Below, one piece after another: positions 16,127 to 25,493 of a stretch of DNA of 64,000 nucleotides (positions within the stretch are counted from its first letter, which is position 1; every line of letters starts with the position of its first letter). The position numbers and the translations under genes are program-made. The stretch covers positions 1-64,000 of the forward strand of contig NZ_CDDB01000074.1 of the NCBI RefSeq assembly GCF_000820105.1, in the 5' to 3' direction. This DNA comes from Aeromonas schubertii (lineage in GTDB: Bacteria > Pseudomonadota > Gammaproteobacteria > Enterobacterales > Aeromonadaceae). Below the pieces are notes generated by a model that searched no databases, was not told where the DNA came from, and worked only from the letters and a program-made list of their open reading frames with translations.

Positions 16127-18586
16127 TCAGAAGATGTCATCCGTGGAGATACTCTCCCCACCGTCGAAGGGATCGCTGCCCCCCGCCGGCTCGGCATAGC
16201 GGGTGGGCTCTGTGCCCTGTTTGAAGTACTCGTTATGGCTACCGGCGCCACCGTGGCCGAGCAGTCCAGTCTCGTTGTCTATCGAGAGAGAGACGATATC
16301 GGCCGGCTTGATGTACTCCTGCTCCGGCATGCCCTTCAGCGCGACCTTCATAAAGTCGATCCAGATGGGTTGGGCCGTGTTGCCACCGAAGGCACCGGCA
16401 CCCAGCGAGCGCTGGTGGTTGTCAAAGCCGATCCAGGCCGTGGCCACCATGCCGGGGGTAAAGCCGGAGAACCAGAGGTCGCGCGCCTCGTTGGTGGTGC
16501 CGGTCTTGCCTGCAATGTCGTGGCGCTTGAGCTCGACGGCGGCACGCCAGCCGGTGCCACGCCAGCCGTTGCCACCCCAGATGGCAGTCTTGAGGGTATC
16601 GGCAATGAGGAAGGCGCTCTGTGGGCTGATGGCCTGGGGAGCACAGGGCTGATCGCCCTGGACGCATTGGGCCGGTTGACCCACAACCTGGGGAGCCTGG
16701 TCGCCTTCAACGGGGACGGGGCTGCTCGCGGCCATGGGGCAGTCGGCACAGGCGACGGTGGGCTTGGCCTCGAACAGAGAGTTGCCATTGTTGTCGACCA
16801 CCTTCTGGATGAAGTAGGGGGTCACCAGATGACCGCCATTGGCAAAGGCGGCGTAACCCCGAACCACTTCCAGCGGCGTGAATTCGGCTGCACCCAGTGC
16901 CAGCGGCTCATAGGGGGCGAGCTGATCCCGCGGGAAACCGAAACGGGAGAGGCCATCGACGAAGGTGTTGATGCCGATGGCGCGCAGCAGACGTACCGAC
17001 ATGACGTTCTTCGACTTGGCAAGGCCCATGCGCAGCGGCAGCGGTCCCTCATAGACGGGCGGCGAGTTTTTCGGCTGCCATGCCTTGCCGGAAGAGGGAT
17101 CCCACTGGTTGATGGGGGCATCGTTGATGAGTGAGGCCAGAGTATAACCCTGCTCCAGCGCCGTCGCGTAGAGGAAGGGCTTGATGTTGGAGCCAATCTG
17201 GCGACGAGCCTGCTCAACCCGGTTGAACTTGGAGAGCTCGAAGCTGAAGCCGCCAACCAGTCCTTCGACCGCCCCGTCGTGGGGATTCAGTGCCACCAGG
17301 GCGGCGTTGGCGTCGGGGATCTGGCCGAGAATGAGGCGTTCGCCCTGCTCTCTGACCCAAATCTGGGCACCGACCTTGAGAATATCGCGGGCTGTGCGCG
17401 GAGCAGGCCCCATGCGCGAGTCGTTGATGAAGGGGCGGGCCCACTTCATGGCGTTCCAGTCCAGTTCGCCCTGCTTGCCAAACTTGAGGATCACCTGAAC
17501 ATTGCGCTCGCCGACCTCGGTCACCACGGCCGGAATAAGCGGGGTATAGCTGGGCTGTTTGGCCAGGTAGTCGGTGATCTGCTGATATTCCCAAGCGGTC
17601 TCACCATGTTGCCAGAGCTGCTTCTCGGCACCCCGATAACCGTGGCGCATGTCATAGTCAAACAGACCGGTGAGCAGGGCATCCCTGGCCGCTTGCTGAC
17701 GCTTGGCGTCGACCGTGGTGTAGATATGCAGGCCCATGGTGTAGGCGTCTTCACCAAATTGCTCCACCATCTTCTGGCGTACCATCTCCCCCAGATAGGG
17801 GGCGTAGAGGGTCAGCTCTGCCCCGTGATAGCGGGCTACCACGGGTTTCTGGGAGTACTCGTCAAACTGGGCCTGGGTGATCTTGCCGGTATCGAGCATA
17901 CGACCAAGCACCACGTTGCGGCGGTCGAAGGCCCGCTGGGGCGAGCGGATCGGGTTGAGCAGGGAGGGAGCCTTGGGCAGGCCCGCTATGATGGCGATCT
18001 GGTCCAGGCTTAATTCGGAGACCTGCTTGCCAAAATAGACCTGGGCGGCCGCACCGACCCCGAAGGCGCGATAACCGAGAGGAATCTTGTTGAGGTAGAG
18101 CTCGAGGATCTCATCTTTGGTGAGGCTCTGCTCGATGCGCCAGGCCAGGAAGATCTCCTTGACCTTGCGAATGATGGTCTTCTCATTGGAGAGGAAGAAG
18201 TTACGGGCCACCTGCTGGGTGATGGTACTGGCCCCCTGGCTGGCATGGCCTGAGGCAGCGACAGCCAAGGCCGCCCGCAGTATCCCGATGGGGTCGATCC
18301 CCGGGTGCTCATAGAAGCGGGCATCCTCGGTTGCCAGCACGGCATCGATCATCGGTTGGGGGATCTCGCTCAGTTTGAGCGGGATACGGCGCACTTCACC
18401 ATACTGGGAGATGAGCTCGCCATCGCGGCTATAGACCCGCATCGGGGTGGCCAGCTGGACATCCTTGAGCGAGCTGACATCGGGCAGCTGGGGTTTGATG
18501 TAGAAGTAGATGCCGAGCAAGGAGGCTGCCCCGAGAGCAGCGCATAACATTCCGGCAAAGAGCAGGCGCACAAGCCATTTCAACAT
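16127..18586 (-). CDS. mrcA: Bifunctional penicillin-binding protein 1A
   Basis: This class A PBP polymerises and crosslinks peptidoglycan in the periplasm. An N-terminal membrane anchor (residues about 5-27) is followed by the GT51 glycosyltransferase domain, with catalytic glutamate in ATEDARFYEHPG and QGASTITQQVARN. An OB-like insert comes next, then the transpeptidase with SxxK (GSNIKPFLY), SxN (KSKNVMS) and KTG (GKTGTTNE). It is 819 residues from ATG 18586. A TTG 33 bp upstream extends the frame but lies at most 10 bp from a TATACT -10 box, so the ATG is preferred; it also matches the E. coli start. The gene is divergent from pilM, as E. coli mrcA is from hofM. Confidence 0.94.
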   Translation of the reverse strand: MLKWLVRLLFAGMLCAALGAASLLGIYFYIKPQLPDVSSLKDVQLATPMRVYSRDGELISQYGEVRRIPLKLSEIPQPMIDAVLATEDARFYEHPGIDPIGILRAALAVAASGHASQGASTITQQVARNFFLSNEKTIIRKVKEIFLAWRIEQSLTKDEILELYLNKIPLGYRAFGVGAAAQVYFGKQVSELSLDQIAIIAGLPKAPSLLNPIRSPQRAFDRRNVVLGRMLDTGKITQAQFDEYSQKPVVARYHGAELTLYAPYLGEMVRQKMVEQFGEDAYTMGLHIYTTVDAKRQQAARDALLTGLFDYDMRHGYRGAEKQLWQHGETAWEYQQITDYLAKQPSYTPLIPAVVTEVGERNVQVILKFGKQGELDWNAMKWARPFINDSRMGPAPRTARDILKVGAQIWVREQGERLILGQIPDANAALVALNPHDGAVEGLVGGFSFELSKFNRVEQARRQIGSNIKPFLYATALEQGYTLASLINDAPINQWDPSSGKAWQPKNSPPVYEGPLPLRMGLAKSKNVMSVRLLRAIGINTFVDGLSRFGFPRDQLAPYEPLALGAAEFTPLEVVRGYAAFANGGHLVTPYFIQKVVDNNGNSLFEAKPTVACADCPMAASSPVPVEGDQAPQVVGQPAQCVQGDQPCAPQAISPQSAFLIADTLKTAIWGGNGWRGTGWRAAVELKRHDIAGKTGTTNEARDLWFSGFTPGMVATAWIGFDNHQRSLGAGAFGGNTAQPIWIDFMKVALKGMPEQEYIKPADIVSLSIDNETGLLGHGGAGSHNEYFKQGTEPTRYAEPAGGSDPFDGGESISTDDIF

Positions 18587-18628
18587 GGAGTTACTACCGA
18601 TCGTCTTAAATTTGGCCAACGGGCGCAG

Positions 18629-18634
18629 AGTATA
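18629..18634 (-). promoter_or_regulatory. Predicted -10 box of the mrcA promoter
   Basis: TATACT on the minus strand lies 43 bp upstream of the mrcA ATG at 18586. No clear -35 hexamer is seen at 17 bp, so the promoter may need an activator. The position argues against the upstream TTG start. Confidence 0.35.
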
Positions 18635-18813
18635 GCCGTTTTGGGGGGGCGAAATCGACGTTTTTCCCCTGTGGCGGCAGTGGTGTTTGATGGTTGCGCC
18701 TGTGCTTTTGTGAGGCTCATTGGGGTTTGATACGGCTTAATCTTGTTCAGTCTGTCCAATCCGGGAATCATGGAATAGACTGAAAAATCAATAGACATGG
18801 ATGTGGCAGCCTT

Positions 18814-19875
18814 ATGATTGCACTCTTCAGGGAAGGATCCTTGGTGCCCATGCTGGGGGTCGATTTCGGAACACACACCGTCAAAGGGGTCATGCTGACG
18901 GGGCGTTCCGGCAAGTTCGTCATAGAGGGAGCGGCCGATGGCGCCATGCCCAGAGGCGTGCTGGTCGACTATCAGTTGCAGGATATCGAGAAGGTCGGGC
19001 ATGTCCTCAAGGGGCTGAGAAGGAGCCTGCCTACGGCGGGACAGTTTGCCGCCACTGCGGTTACCGGCTCCAATGTGATCAGCAAGGTGCTGCTGCTCGA
19101 TGCAGGCCTGAGCGATGCAGAGTTTAACGCCCAGGTAATGCAGGAGGCCGAACAACTCATCCCCTTCCCCCTCGATGAAATCAGCCTCGACTACGAGGTG
19201 CTCGGGTTGAGCAGCAATGATCCCGAGCGCCAGGAGGTCTTGCTCAGTGCCGCCCGCACCGAGAGTATCAGCGGGCGGGTCAGCGCCCTGGCCGAGGCCG
19301 GTTTTGTTACCAAGGTAATGGATGTGGGGGCCCATGCCCTGGGGCGCGCCGTGGTCGCCTGTTATCCCCAACTGATCGAGAGCAACAAGGCGACAGCAAT
19401 TGTCGACATAGGGGCCAGCGCACTCACGTTCGCGACCATGGTGAGGGGAGAGGTCATCTATTCACGTCTGCAAAACTTCGGTGGTGACCAATATACCCAG
19501 GCCCTCTCCTCCTTCTATGGGATGACCCTCGAGGAAGCGGAGCAGGCAAAACAGACCCGTAATCTGCCGGCTGGCCATGATCAGGATGTGACAGAACCCC
19601 ATCTGGCGACCCTGTTGCAACATATCAAGCGTAACACCCAGCTCTTTTGCAGCTCCTCCGGATTTCGCGATATTTCGGATCTGGTCCTCACCGGTGGGGC
19701 CAGTCTGGTCGCCGGGCTACCTGCCTATCTTGCCCGAGAACTGGAAATTGAGGTCCTTCACCCCGATCCCTTTGCCGAGTTTGGCAGCCAGCAGATCAAG
19801 GAACTCGGTCATGGGGCTCGTTACATGACCGCATTCGGCCTGGCTCTGCGGAGTTTTACCCCATGTCAAATATAA
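18814..19875 (+). CDS. pilM: Type IV pilus inner-membrane assembly protein PilM
   Basis: This 353-residue protein has the actin/FtsA-like fold of PilM, a cytoplasmic component of the type IV pilus alignment complex that binds the N-terminus of PilN. The phosphate-1 loop is LGVDFGTHTVKGVML, a second nucleotide-binding block is AIVDIGASALTFATM, and the adenosine region is LVLTGGASLVAGLPAYL. Length matches the family (about 350). It begins the pilMNOPQ operon and overlaps pilN by 13 bp. The E. coli counterpart at this locus is hofM. Confidence 0.94.
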   Translation: MIALFREGSLVPMLGVDFGTHTVKGVMLTGRSGKFVIEGAADGAMPRGVLVDYQLQDIEKVGHVLKGLRRSLPTAGQFAATAVTGSNVISKVLLLDAGLSDAEFNAQVMQEAEQLIPFPLDEISLDYEVLGLSSNDPERQEVLLSAARTESISGRVSALAEAGFVTKVMDVGAHALGRAVVACYPQLIESNKATAIVDIGASALTFATMVRGEVIYSRLQNFGGDQYTQALSSFYGMTLEEAEQAKQTRNLPAGHDQDVTEPHLATLLQHIKRNTQLFCSSSGFRDISDLVLTGGASLVAGLPAYLARELEIEVLHPDPFAEFGSQQIKELGHGARYMTAFGLALRSFTPCQI

Positions 19876-20429
19876 ACCTGTTGCCCTGGCGAGAGGCTCT
19901 CAGCCAGCGAAAGAAGAAACAATTTGGCCTGGTTCTGGCGATTTGCCTGGGGGTGACCGCATCACTGGGGTTGCTGGCCAATTGGCTGGTGATGAAGCAA
20001 GTCGAGATTCAACAGGCCCGCAACCAACGGATCCAGACCGAGATCGGGCTACTCGACATCCAGCTGGCCGAGATCGCCAAACTCAAAGAGGAGCGTCAGG
20101 CCTTGATTGCTCGTATGAAGCTGATTGAGGGGCTACAGGAGCGACGCAATCTGCCGGTACGGGTGTTTGACCAGTTGCCAGAAATGGTGCCAAATGGAGT
20201 CTATCTTGCCTCTCTGCAACTTCAGGGGGCCAAGATTGATGTCACCGGCAAGACCGAGGCCTATGGACGGGTGGCCAACATGATGCGGCGCATCGATGGC
20301 TCAGGATGGCTTGGGCAGTCACAGATGAACTCCATTTTTGCCACCGATAGTGGTCCGGTGGCCCTCAGCCAGTTCTCCCTGCTGTTTATGGTGCAGGGCG
20401 GGCAGGCGATGACGGGAGCGCCACAATGA
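19863..20429 (+). CDS. pilN: Type IV pilus assembly protein PilN
   Basis: This 188-residue bitopic membrane protein begins with MSNINLLPWREALSQRKKK, the conserved N-terminal INLLPWR motif that docks into PilM. A single membrane helix (FGLVLAICLGVTASLGLLANWLV) follows, then a periplasmic coiled coil and a ferredoxin-like domain that pairs with PilO. It overlaps pilM by 13 bp and pilO by 4 bp (ATGA), indicating translational coupling. Confidence 0.94.
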   Translation: MSNINLLPWREALSQRKKKQFGLVLAICLGVTASLGLLANWLVMKQVEIQQARNQRIQTEIGLLDIQLAEIAKLKEERQALIARMKLIEGLQERRNLPVRVFDQLPEMVPNGVYLASLQLQGAKIDVTGKTEAYGRVANMMRRIDGSGWLGQSQMNSIFATDSGPVALSQFSLLFMVQGGQAMTGAPQ

Positions 20430-21022
20430 ATCTGCAGCAGCTCAATGAACTCGACTTTAACGATATCGGTAACTGGCCCCGGTTGGCCAAAGGGGTCTTG
20501 ATCCTCTTCTTCTGTGGCCTGCTGGGGGGGGCGCTCTACTACTACGTCATCTCGCTCTCGATAGACTCACTCAAACAGGTGCAGGCTCAGGAGGTGGATC
20601 TCAAGAGCCAGTTTGAAGGCAAGGCTCAGTTGGCCGCCAGCCTGCCCGCCTACAAGCAGCAAATGGCCGAGCTGGTGAAGATGATCGATACCCAACTCAA
20701 GCAATTGCCCAACACCAATGAGGTCGCCGGTCTGCTCGATGACATCAGTTTTATTGCGACCGACAACGGGTTGAAGCTTAATCGCATCAACTGGGAACCC
20801 GAGGTGGTGAGAGAGTTTTCCACGGAATTGCCCATGCGCATCGAGGTGGAGGGTGACTACCATCAACTGGGTCGCTTTACGGCGGGATTGGCTGCGCTGC
20901 CCCGCATCGTCATTCTCGACACCTTCACCCTGACCGGCAGCAAGGAGGGGGATGGTATTGCCATGAGCATGTTGGCCAAGACATATCGCTATAACGGCAA
21001 GGTAGAGGAGAAGAAACCATGA
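20426..21022 (+). CDS. pilO: Type IV pilus assembly protein PilO
   Basis: This 198-residue bitopic membrane protein has a short cytoplasmic tail, a membrane helix (GVLILFFCGLLGGALYYYVI) and a periplasmic coiled coil plus ferredoxin-like domain. It heterodimerises with PilN to bridge the inner membrane platform to PilP and the PilQ secretin. The segment LPNTNEVAGLLDDISFIATDNGLKL is typical for the family. The gene overlaps pilN and pilP by 4 bp each. Confidence 0.93.
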   Translation: MNLQQLNELDFNDIGNWPRLAKGVLILFFCGLLGGALYYYVISLSIDSLKQVQAQEVDLKSQFEGKAQLAASLPAYKQQMAELVKMIDTQLKQLPNTNEVAGLLDDISFIATDNGLKLNRINWEPEVVREFSTELPMRIEVEGDYHQLGRFTAGLAALPRIVILDTFTLTGSKEGDGIAMSMLAKTYRYNGKVEEKKP

Positions 21023-21543
21023 ACAGTGGCCGGGGGGTCAGTTTGTTTCTTCTTGGTGCTCTCCTGACGGGGTGTGACGGGGTCAGCGATGTCGAGGGTT
21101 ATATCGCCGAGGTTCGAGCCAGGCCACCTGCACCTATTGAACCTCTTCCTGAGGTCAAGCCGTTTGTTCCCATGACCTATCAGGCGGGTGATGAACGAAG
21201 CCCCTTTATCCAGCCCCAGCCGGAGCAGGGGAGTGCCGTGGCTGAAGTCAAACCCGAGTGTCGCCGTGAGGAGCAGGAGAGAGCCAAGGAGATGCTCGAG
21301 CAGTATGGTTTGGAGAACCTTGCCATGACAGGGTCCGTAGGCCTCAAGGGTCAGTTGTGGGCCCTGATTACCACGCCGGATGGGCAGGTGGTCAGGGTCG
21401 GGCTGGATCAGCATATGGGATTGAACAACGGGCGCGTGATACGGATCAGCCGGCGCGCAGTGGATCTGATTGAAACGGTACCGGATGGCAAGGGGTGCTG
21501 GGTGACGAGGGATACCCGGCTGGCAATGGCAGGCACCAATTAG
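21019..21543 (+). CDS. pilP: Type IV pilus assembly lipoprotein PilP
   Basis: This 174-residue protein has a type II signal peptide with lipobox LTGC (cysteine at about residue 18), followed by a disordered proline-rich linker (RPPAPIEPLPEV). The C-terminal HR-type beta domain contains MTGSVGLKGQLWALITTPDGQVVRVG, which contacts the N-domains of PilQ. It links the PilN/PilO pair in the inner membrane to the secretin. The start codon overlaps the pilO stop. Confidence 0.93.
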   Translation: MNSGRGVSLFLLGALLTGCDGVSDVEGYIAEVRARPPAPIEPLPEVKPFVPMTYQAGDERSPFIQPQPEQGSAVAEVKPECRREEQERAKEMLEQYGLENLAMTGSVGLKGQLWALITTPDGQVVRVGLDQHMGLNNGRVIRISRRAVDLIETVPDGKGCWVTRDTRLAMAGTN

Positions 21544-21563
21544 AATCATAAGCAGGGACAGTT

Positions 21564-23690
21564 ATGAAAGGGACAGTGAGGTTTGTCAGGACAGGTGTGG
21601 CGCTGTTGGCTCTGGTATGCCAAGGGGCATGGGCGGTGGCCACCCTGCAGGAGGTAAGGGTTAATCCCCTGATGTCTGGACGGCTGGTGCTCGAACTCAA
21701 GTTCAGTGAACCCGTCTCCGGTTTCACCGATCGCTTGGCCTATCAACCAGATCAGCTCTGGATGCACATTCCAGGCGCGGTCGGAGCCCTGCAGACCAAC
21801 CCCTTGCCCATCCGTCAGCAGGGGGTGGGTGAGGTAAAAGTCGAGTCCAAGGGGTCCGGGCTCGATGTGCGGGTCGGCCTCGATGAGCTGATGCCCTACC
21901 AAATCAACCAGCAAGGCAGTTCCCTGTTGATTGCCTTGGGTAATGAGGCCAATGCCCCGTTGCGGACCAGTCCGGCCATGACCCCCACTGCCGCTTCGGG
22001 TCTGAGTTCCGCCACTTCGGGATTGACTACGACGCCGCCTCGTCCTGTGATGAGCAAGAGTGCTGGACAGGCCACCGGGGATTATTTCAATGCGGTACGC
22101 AACCTCGATTTCCGCCGTGGCAAGGATGGGCGAGGCGAGTTTTTGGTGCGGCTGGACAACAGCTCGGCGGCTATCGATATCAGTGCCCAGGGGCCGAAGG
22201 TCAAGGCCAAATTTTTTGGCACCCGGCTGCCGGATGAGTGGCTCAACATCATGAATGTTCGAGACTTTGCGACTCCGGTTACCCAGGTTGAGGCCTTTCG
22301 TCAGGGGCGGGATACCCTGTTTGAGCTGACCGTCAACGGCAGTTACGACTACCGCTACGATCAGGCCGAGAATCTGTTCATCATCCAGGTGAACAAGAAG
22401 GCAGGGGGGGCGACCAGGCAGTATGCAGGCAAGCCCATCTCATTGAACTTTCAAAACATTCCAGTCCGGACTGTGCTGCAAATCATTGCCGACTTCAATC
22501 ACTTCAACCTGGTGACCACGGATTCGGTGGCAGGCAATATCACTCTGCGCCTGGACGGGGTCCCCTGGGAGCAGGCGCTGGATGTGATCCTCAAGGTGAA
22601 GGGGCTCGACAAGCGACTGGACAACAACATACTGCTGGTGGCTCCGGCCGACGAGATTGCGGCCCGGGAGAAACAGCAGATGGAGAGCCGTAATCAGGTG
22701 GCCGAGTTGGCTCCGCTAGAGACTGAATTCTTGCAGATTAACTACGCCAAGGCAGCCGAGGTGGCGAGCCTGCTCTCGTCTGAGAGCACCAAGCTGCTCT
22801 CCAGCCGGGGGGCGGTGAGTGTCGATGAGCGCACCAACCTGCTGGTCATCAAGGATACCGCTGCGGTGATCGACAACGTCAAGCGGATGCTGGAGATGCT
22901 CGACATTCCGGTGCGTCAGGTGGTGATCGAGGCGCGCATGGTGACCATAGATGATGGTTTCGACGAAGCGCTGGGGGTGCGTTGGGGGGTCACCAAGACG
23001 GATGGTCATGGTAATGGCACCTCTGGTCACATTCAGGGGATCGACGGTGCAGGCAACGATAACGGCTCCAGTCTGATCACCCGGCCTGGCATTGAAGACA
23101 GGCTCAACGTCAATCTGCCGGTGGCCAATGCGGCGGGGACCATTGCCTTCCAGGTGGCACGTCTGGCTGATGGAACCCTGCTTGATCTGGAGCTGTCGGC
23201 CCTCGAGAAAGAGAGCAAGGCCGAGATCATCGCCAGTCCGCGTGTCACCACGGCCAACCAGAAGCCGGCGTTGATCGAGCAGGGGACCGAGATCCCCTAT
23301 GTGGAGTCCTCCTCCAGCGGCGCCACCTCGGTGACCTTCAAGAAGGCGGTGTTAAGCCTCAAGGTCACGCCACAGATCACGCCGGATAACCGGGTGATCC
23401 TGGATCTTACCGTGACCCAGGATACCAAGGGGGAGACGGTGCCCACCGGGACGGGGGATGCTGTTTCCATCAATGCCCAGTCCATCACCACTCAGGTGCT
23501 GGTGGATAATGGCGAGACGCTGGTGCTGGGTGGCATCTATCAGCAAACCATCAAGAACGATGTGAGCAAGGTGCCACTGCTGGGGGATATCCCGGGTCTG
23601 GGGATACTCTTCAAGAAGACCATCAGTGAAAACAAGAAGCGTGAATTGCTCATCTTTGTGACCCCGAGAATCGTCACCGACGACCTCTAA
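21564..23690 (+). CDS. pilQ: Type IV pilus secretin PilQ
   Basis: This 708-residue outer membrane secretin is the exit pore for the pilus. It has a Sec signal peptide (cleavage near AWA-VATL), two N-terminal AMIN domains that bind peptidoglycan (residues about 28-120 and 165-280), an STN/N0 domain (ISLNFQNIPVRTVLQIIADF), an N1/KH domain and the C-terminal secretin domain. The secretin signature region includes VPLLGDIPGLGILFKK and ends KRELLIFVTPRIV. A serine/threonine/proline-rich linker separates the AMIN domains. It closes the pil operon; two hairpins follow before aroK. Confidence 0.95.
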   Translation: MKGTVRFVRTGVALLALVCQGAWAVATLQEVRVNPLMSGRLVLELKFSEPVSGFTDRLAYQPDQLWMHIPGAVGALQTNPLPIRQQGVGEVKVESKGSGLDVRVGLDELMPYQINQQGSSLLIALGNEANAPLRTSPAMTPTAASGLSSATSGLTTTPPRPVMSKSAGQATGDYFNAVRNLDFRRGKDGRGEFLVRLDNSSAAIDISAQGPKVKAKFFGTRLPDEWLNIMNVRDFATPVTQVEAFRQGRDTLFELTVNGSYDYRYDQAENLFIIQVNKKAGGATRQYAGKPISLNFQNIPVRTVLQIIADFNHFNLVTTDSVAGNITLRLDGVPWEQALDVILKVKGLDKRLDNNILLVAPADEIAAREKQQMESRNQVAELAPLETEFLQINYAKAAEVASLLSSESTKLLSSRGAVSVDERTNLLVIKDTAAVIDNVKRMLEMLDIPVRQVVIEARMVTIDDGFDEALGVRWGVTKTDGHGNGTSGHIQGIDGAGNDNGSSLITRPGIEDRLNVNLPVANAAGTIAFQVARLADGTLLDLELSALEKESKAEIIASPRVTTANQKPALIEQGTEIPYVESSSSGATSVTFKKAVLSLKVTPQITPDNRVILDLTVTQDTKGETVPTGTGDAVSINAQSITTQVLVDNGETLVLGGIYQQTIKNDVSKVPLLGDIPGLGILFKKTISENKKRELLIFVTPRIVTDDL

Positions 23691-23725
23691 GCGCTTTACA
23701 GCGACTGACAAAACACATATAACCT

Positions 23726-23851
23726 AACGCCCCAAAGCGGTCGGGGCGTTGGGTTGGCCGGTTGCCAGCCCCCCTTTCAATTGAGATAATTCCCCGTCTG
23801 ATCCATCGCAAGATGAGGTTCACCGGCATCCCGGAGTCTCTTTTCCGGGAT
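23726..23851 (+). terminator. Two hairpins between pilQ and aroK
   Basis: The first inverted repeat, AACGCCCC/GGGGCGTT (23726-23733 and 23743-23750), is followed by GGGTTGG rather than a T-run. The second, ATCCCGG/CCGGGAT (23828-23834 and 23845-23851), lies 30 bp upstream of aroK. They may cause partial termination or processing, separating pilus from aro expression. Confidence 0.45.
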
Positions 23852-23881
23852 CTAACACAGTGAAAGAACAAACGAAAAAAC

Positions 23882-24400
23882 ATGGCTGAGAAACGCAATA
23901 TTTTCCTGGTAGGGCCCATGGGTGCGGGCAAGAGCACCATTGGCAGACATCTGGCTGAGCAGCTGCATATGGAGTTTTTCGACTCCGATCAGGAAATCGA
24001 GCGCCGCAGTGGTGCCGACATCAGCTGGGTCTTTGATGTCGAAGGGGAAGAGGGTTTCCGGGTGCGTGAAGAACGCGTCATCGGCGAACTCTCCGAGATG
24101 CAGGGTATCGTGCTGGCGACCGGTGGTGGTGCCATCAAGAGCCGCGAGACTCGCAATCGCCTCTCCGCCCGCGGTATCGTTGTCTATCTGGAGACCACCA
24201 TCGAGAAGCAGCTAGCACGCACCCAGCGTGACAAGCGTCGCCCCCTGCTGCAGACCGCAGAGCCGCCCCGTGAGGTGCTCGAGCGTCTGGCCGGGGAGCG
24301 TAACCCCCTCTACGAAGAGGTGGCCGATTTTGTCGTGCACACCGATGAGCAGAGTGCCAAGGTGGTCGCCAACCAAATCGTCAAGCTGATTGGCATGTAA
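23882..24400 (+). CDS. aroK: Shikimate kinase I
   Basis: This 172-residue kinase phosphorylates shikimate in the chorismate pathway. Walker A is [11 protein letters not shown] (residues 11-21). The shikimate-binding residues include Asp in FFDSDQEIE and the GGGA loop ([10 protein letters not shown]), and the LID contains RDKRRPLLQ. Length equals E. coli AroK (173). It heads the aroK-aroB-damX stretch and is separated from aroB by 13 bp. Confidence 0.96.
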   Translation: MAEKRNIFLVGPMGAGKSTIGRHLAEQLHMEFFDSDQEIERRSGADISWVFDVEGEEGFRVREERVIGELSEMQGIVLATGGGAIKSRETRNRLSARGIVVYLETTIEKQLARTQRDKRRPLLQTAEPPREVLERLAGERNPLYEEVADFVVHTDEQSAKVVANQIVKLIGM

Positions 24401-24413
24401 CACGGAGAGGACC

Positions 24414-25493
24414 ATGGAAAGGTTGGTCGTAGAATTGGGTGAGCGCTCCTATCCCATCGAGATTGGAGCAGGTCTGTTGCGTCAACCCGAGCGTTATCGC
24501 CAGGTGATCAAGGGCCAGCGCGTCATGGTGGTCACCAACGAGACGGTGGCTCCCCTCTACCTCGAGACCCTGTTGGCCCAACTTGGTGACTACCGGGTCG
24601 ATACCCTGGTCCTTCCTGATGGCGAGGCTCATAAGAGCCTTTCTACCTTTGAGACGGTGATGAGCGCCCTGCTCGAGGGCAATCACGGCCGGGATACGAC
24701 CCTCATTGCCCTCGGTGGTGGTGTGATAGGTGATCTGGTCGGGTTTGCCGCCGCCTGTTATCAGCGGGGAGTGCCCTTCATCCAGATTCCGACCACTCTG
24801 CTCTCTCAGGTCGACTCCTCGGTGGGCGGCAAGACGGCCGTCAATCACCCCCTCGGCAAGAACATGATCGGTGCCTTCTACCAGCCCAAGTCGGTGATCA
24901 TCGATATCGACTGTCTGGCCACCTTGCCCGAGCGTGAGTTTGCCGCCGGCATGGCCGAGGTGATCAAGTACGGGATCATTTGGGACAGCGATTTCTTCGT
25001 CTGGCTCGAGCAAAATATGGCGCGTCTGCAGCAGCTCGATGAAGAGGCGCTGACTCAGGCCATTCTGCGTTGCTGTGCCATCAAGGCAGAGGTGGTGGCC
25101 GAGGACGAGACGGAGTCCGGCGTGCGTGCCCTGCTCAACCTGGGTCACACCTTCGGCCATGCCATCGAGGCCGAGATGGGGTATGGCAACTGGTTGCACG
25201 GTGAGGCCGTGGCTGCCGGTACCATGCTGGCGGCCGACACCGCTGTTCTGTGTGGCATGATGAGCGACGCCGAGCGTGAGCGGATCCGTCGCCTGCTGCT
25301 GGCGGCACGCCTGCCGGTTCACGCCCCCGCAGAGATGGACTTCTCCGCCTTCATCGCCCACATGCGGCGAGACAAGAAGGTGCTCAATGGCACGCTGCGC
25401 CTGGTGCTGCCCCGTGGCATTGGCAAGGCCGAAGTGGTTGCCCATGTCACCGAAGCACAGCTGGCTCAGGTCATAGAGCAAGCGCGTGGCTGA
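24414..25493 (+). CDS. aroB: 3-dehydroquinate synthase
   Basis: This 359-residue NAD+- and metal-dependent enzyme makes 3-dehydroquinate from DAHP. The NAD-binding [13 protein letters not shown] block, the active-site segment [22 protein letters not shown], and metal ligands in MAEVIKYG and [21 protein letters not shown] are all present. Start ATG 24414 has the Shine-Dalgarno GGAGAGG; an in-frame ATG 24 bp upstream overlaps the aroK stop and lacks one. Its end overlaps damX by 8 bp. Confidence 0.96.
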   Translation: MERLVVELGERSYPIEIGAGLLRQPERYRQVIKGQRVMVVTNETVAPLYLETLLAQLGDYRVDTLVLPDGEAHKSLSTFETVMSALLEGNHGRDTTLIALGGGVIGDLVGFAAACYQRGVPFIQIPTTLLSQVDSSVGGKTAVNHPLGKNMIGAFYQPKSVIIDIDCLATLPEREFAAGMAEVIKYGIIWDSDFFVWLEQNMARLQQLDEEALTQAILRCCAIKAEVVAEDETESGVRALLNLGHTFGHAIEAEMGYGNWLHGEAVAAGTMLAADTAVLCGMMSDAERERIRRLLLAARLPVHAPAEMDFSAFIAHMRRDKKVLNGTLRLVLPRGIGKAEVVAHVTEAQLAQVIEQARG

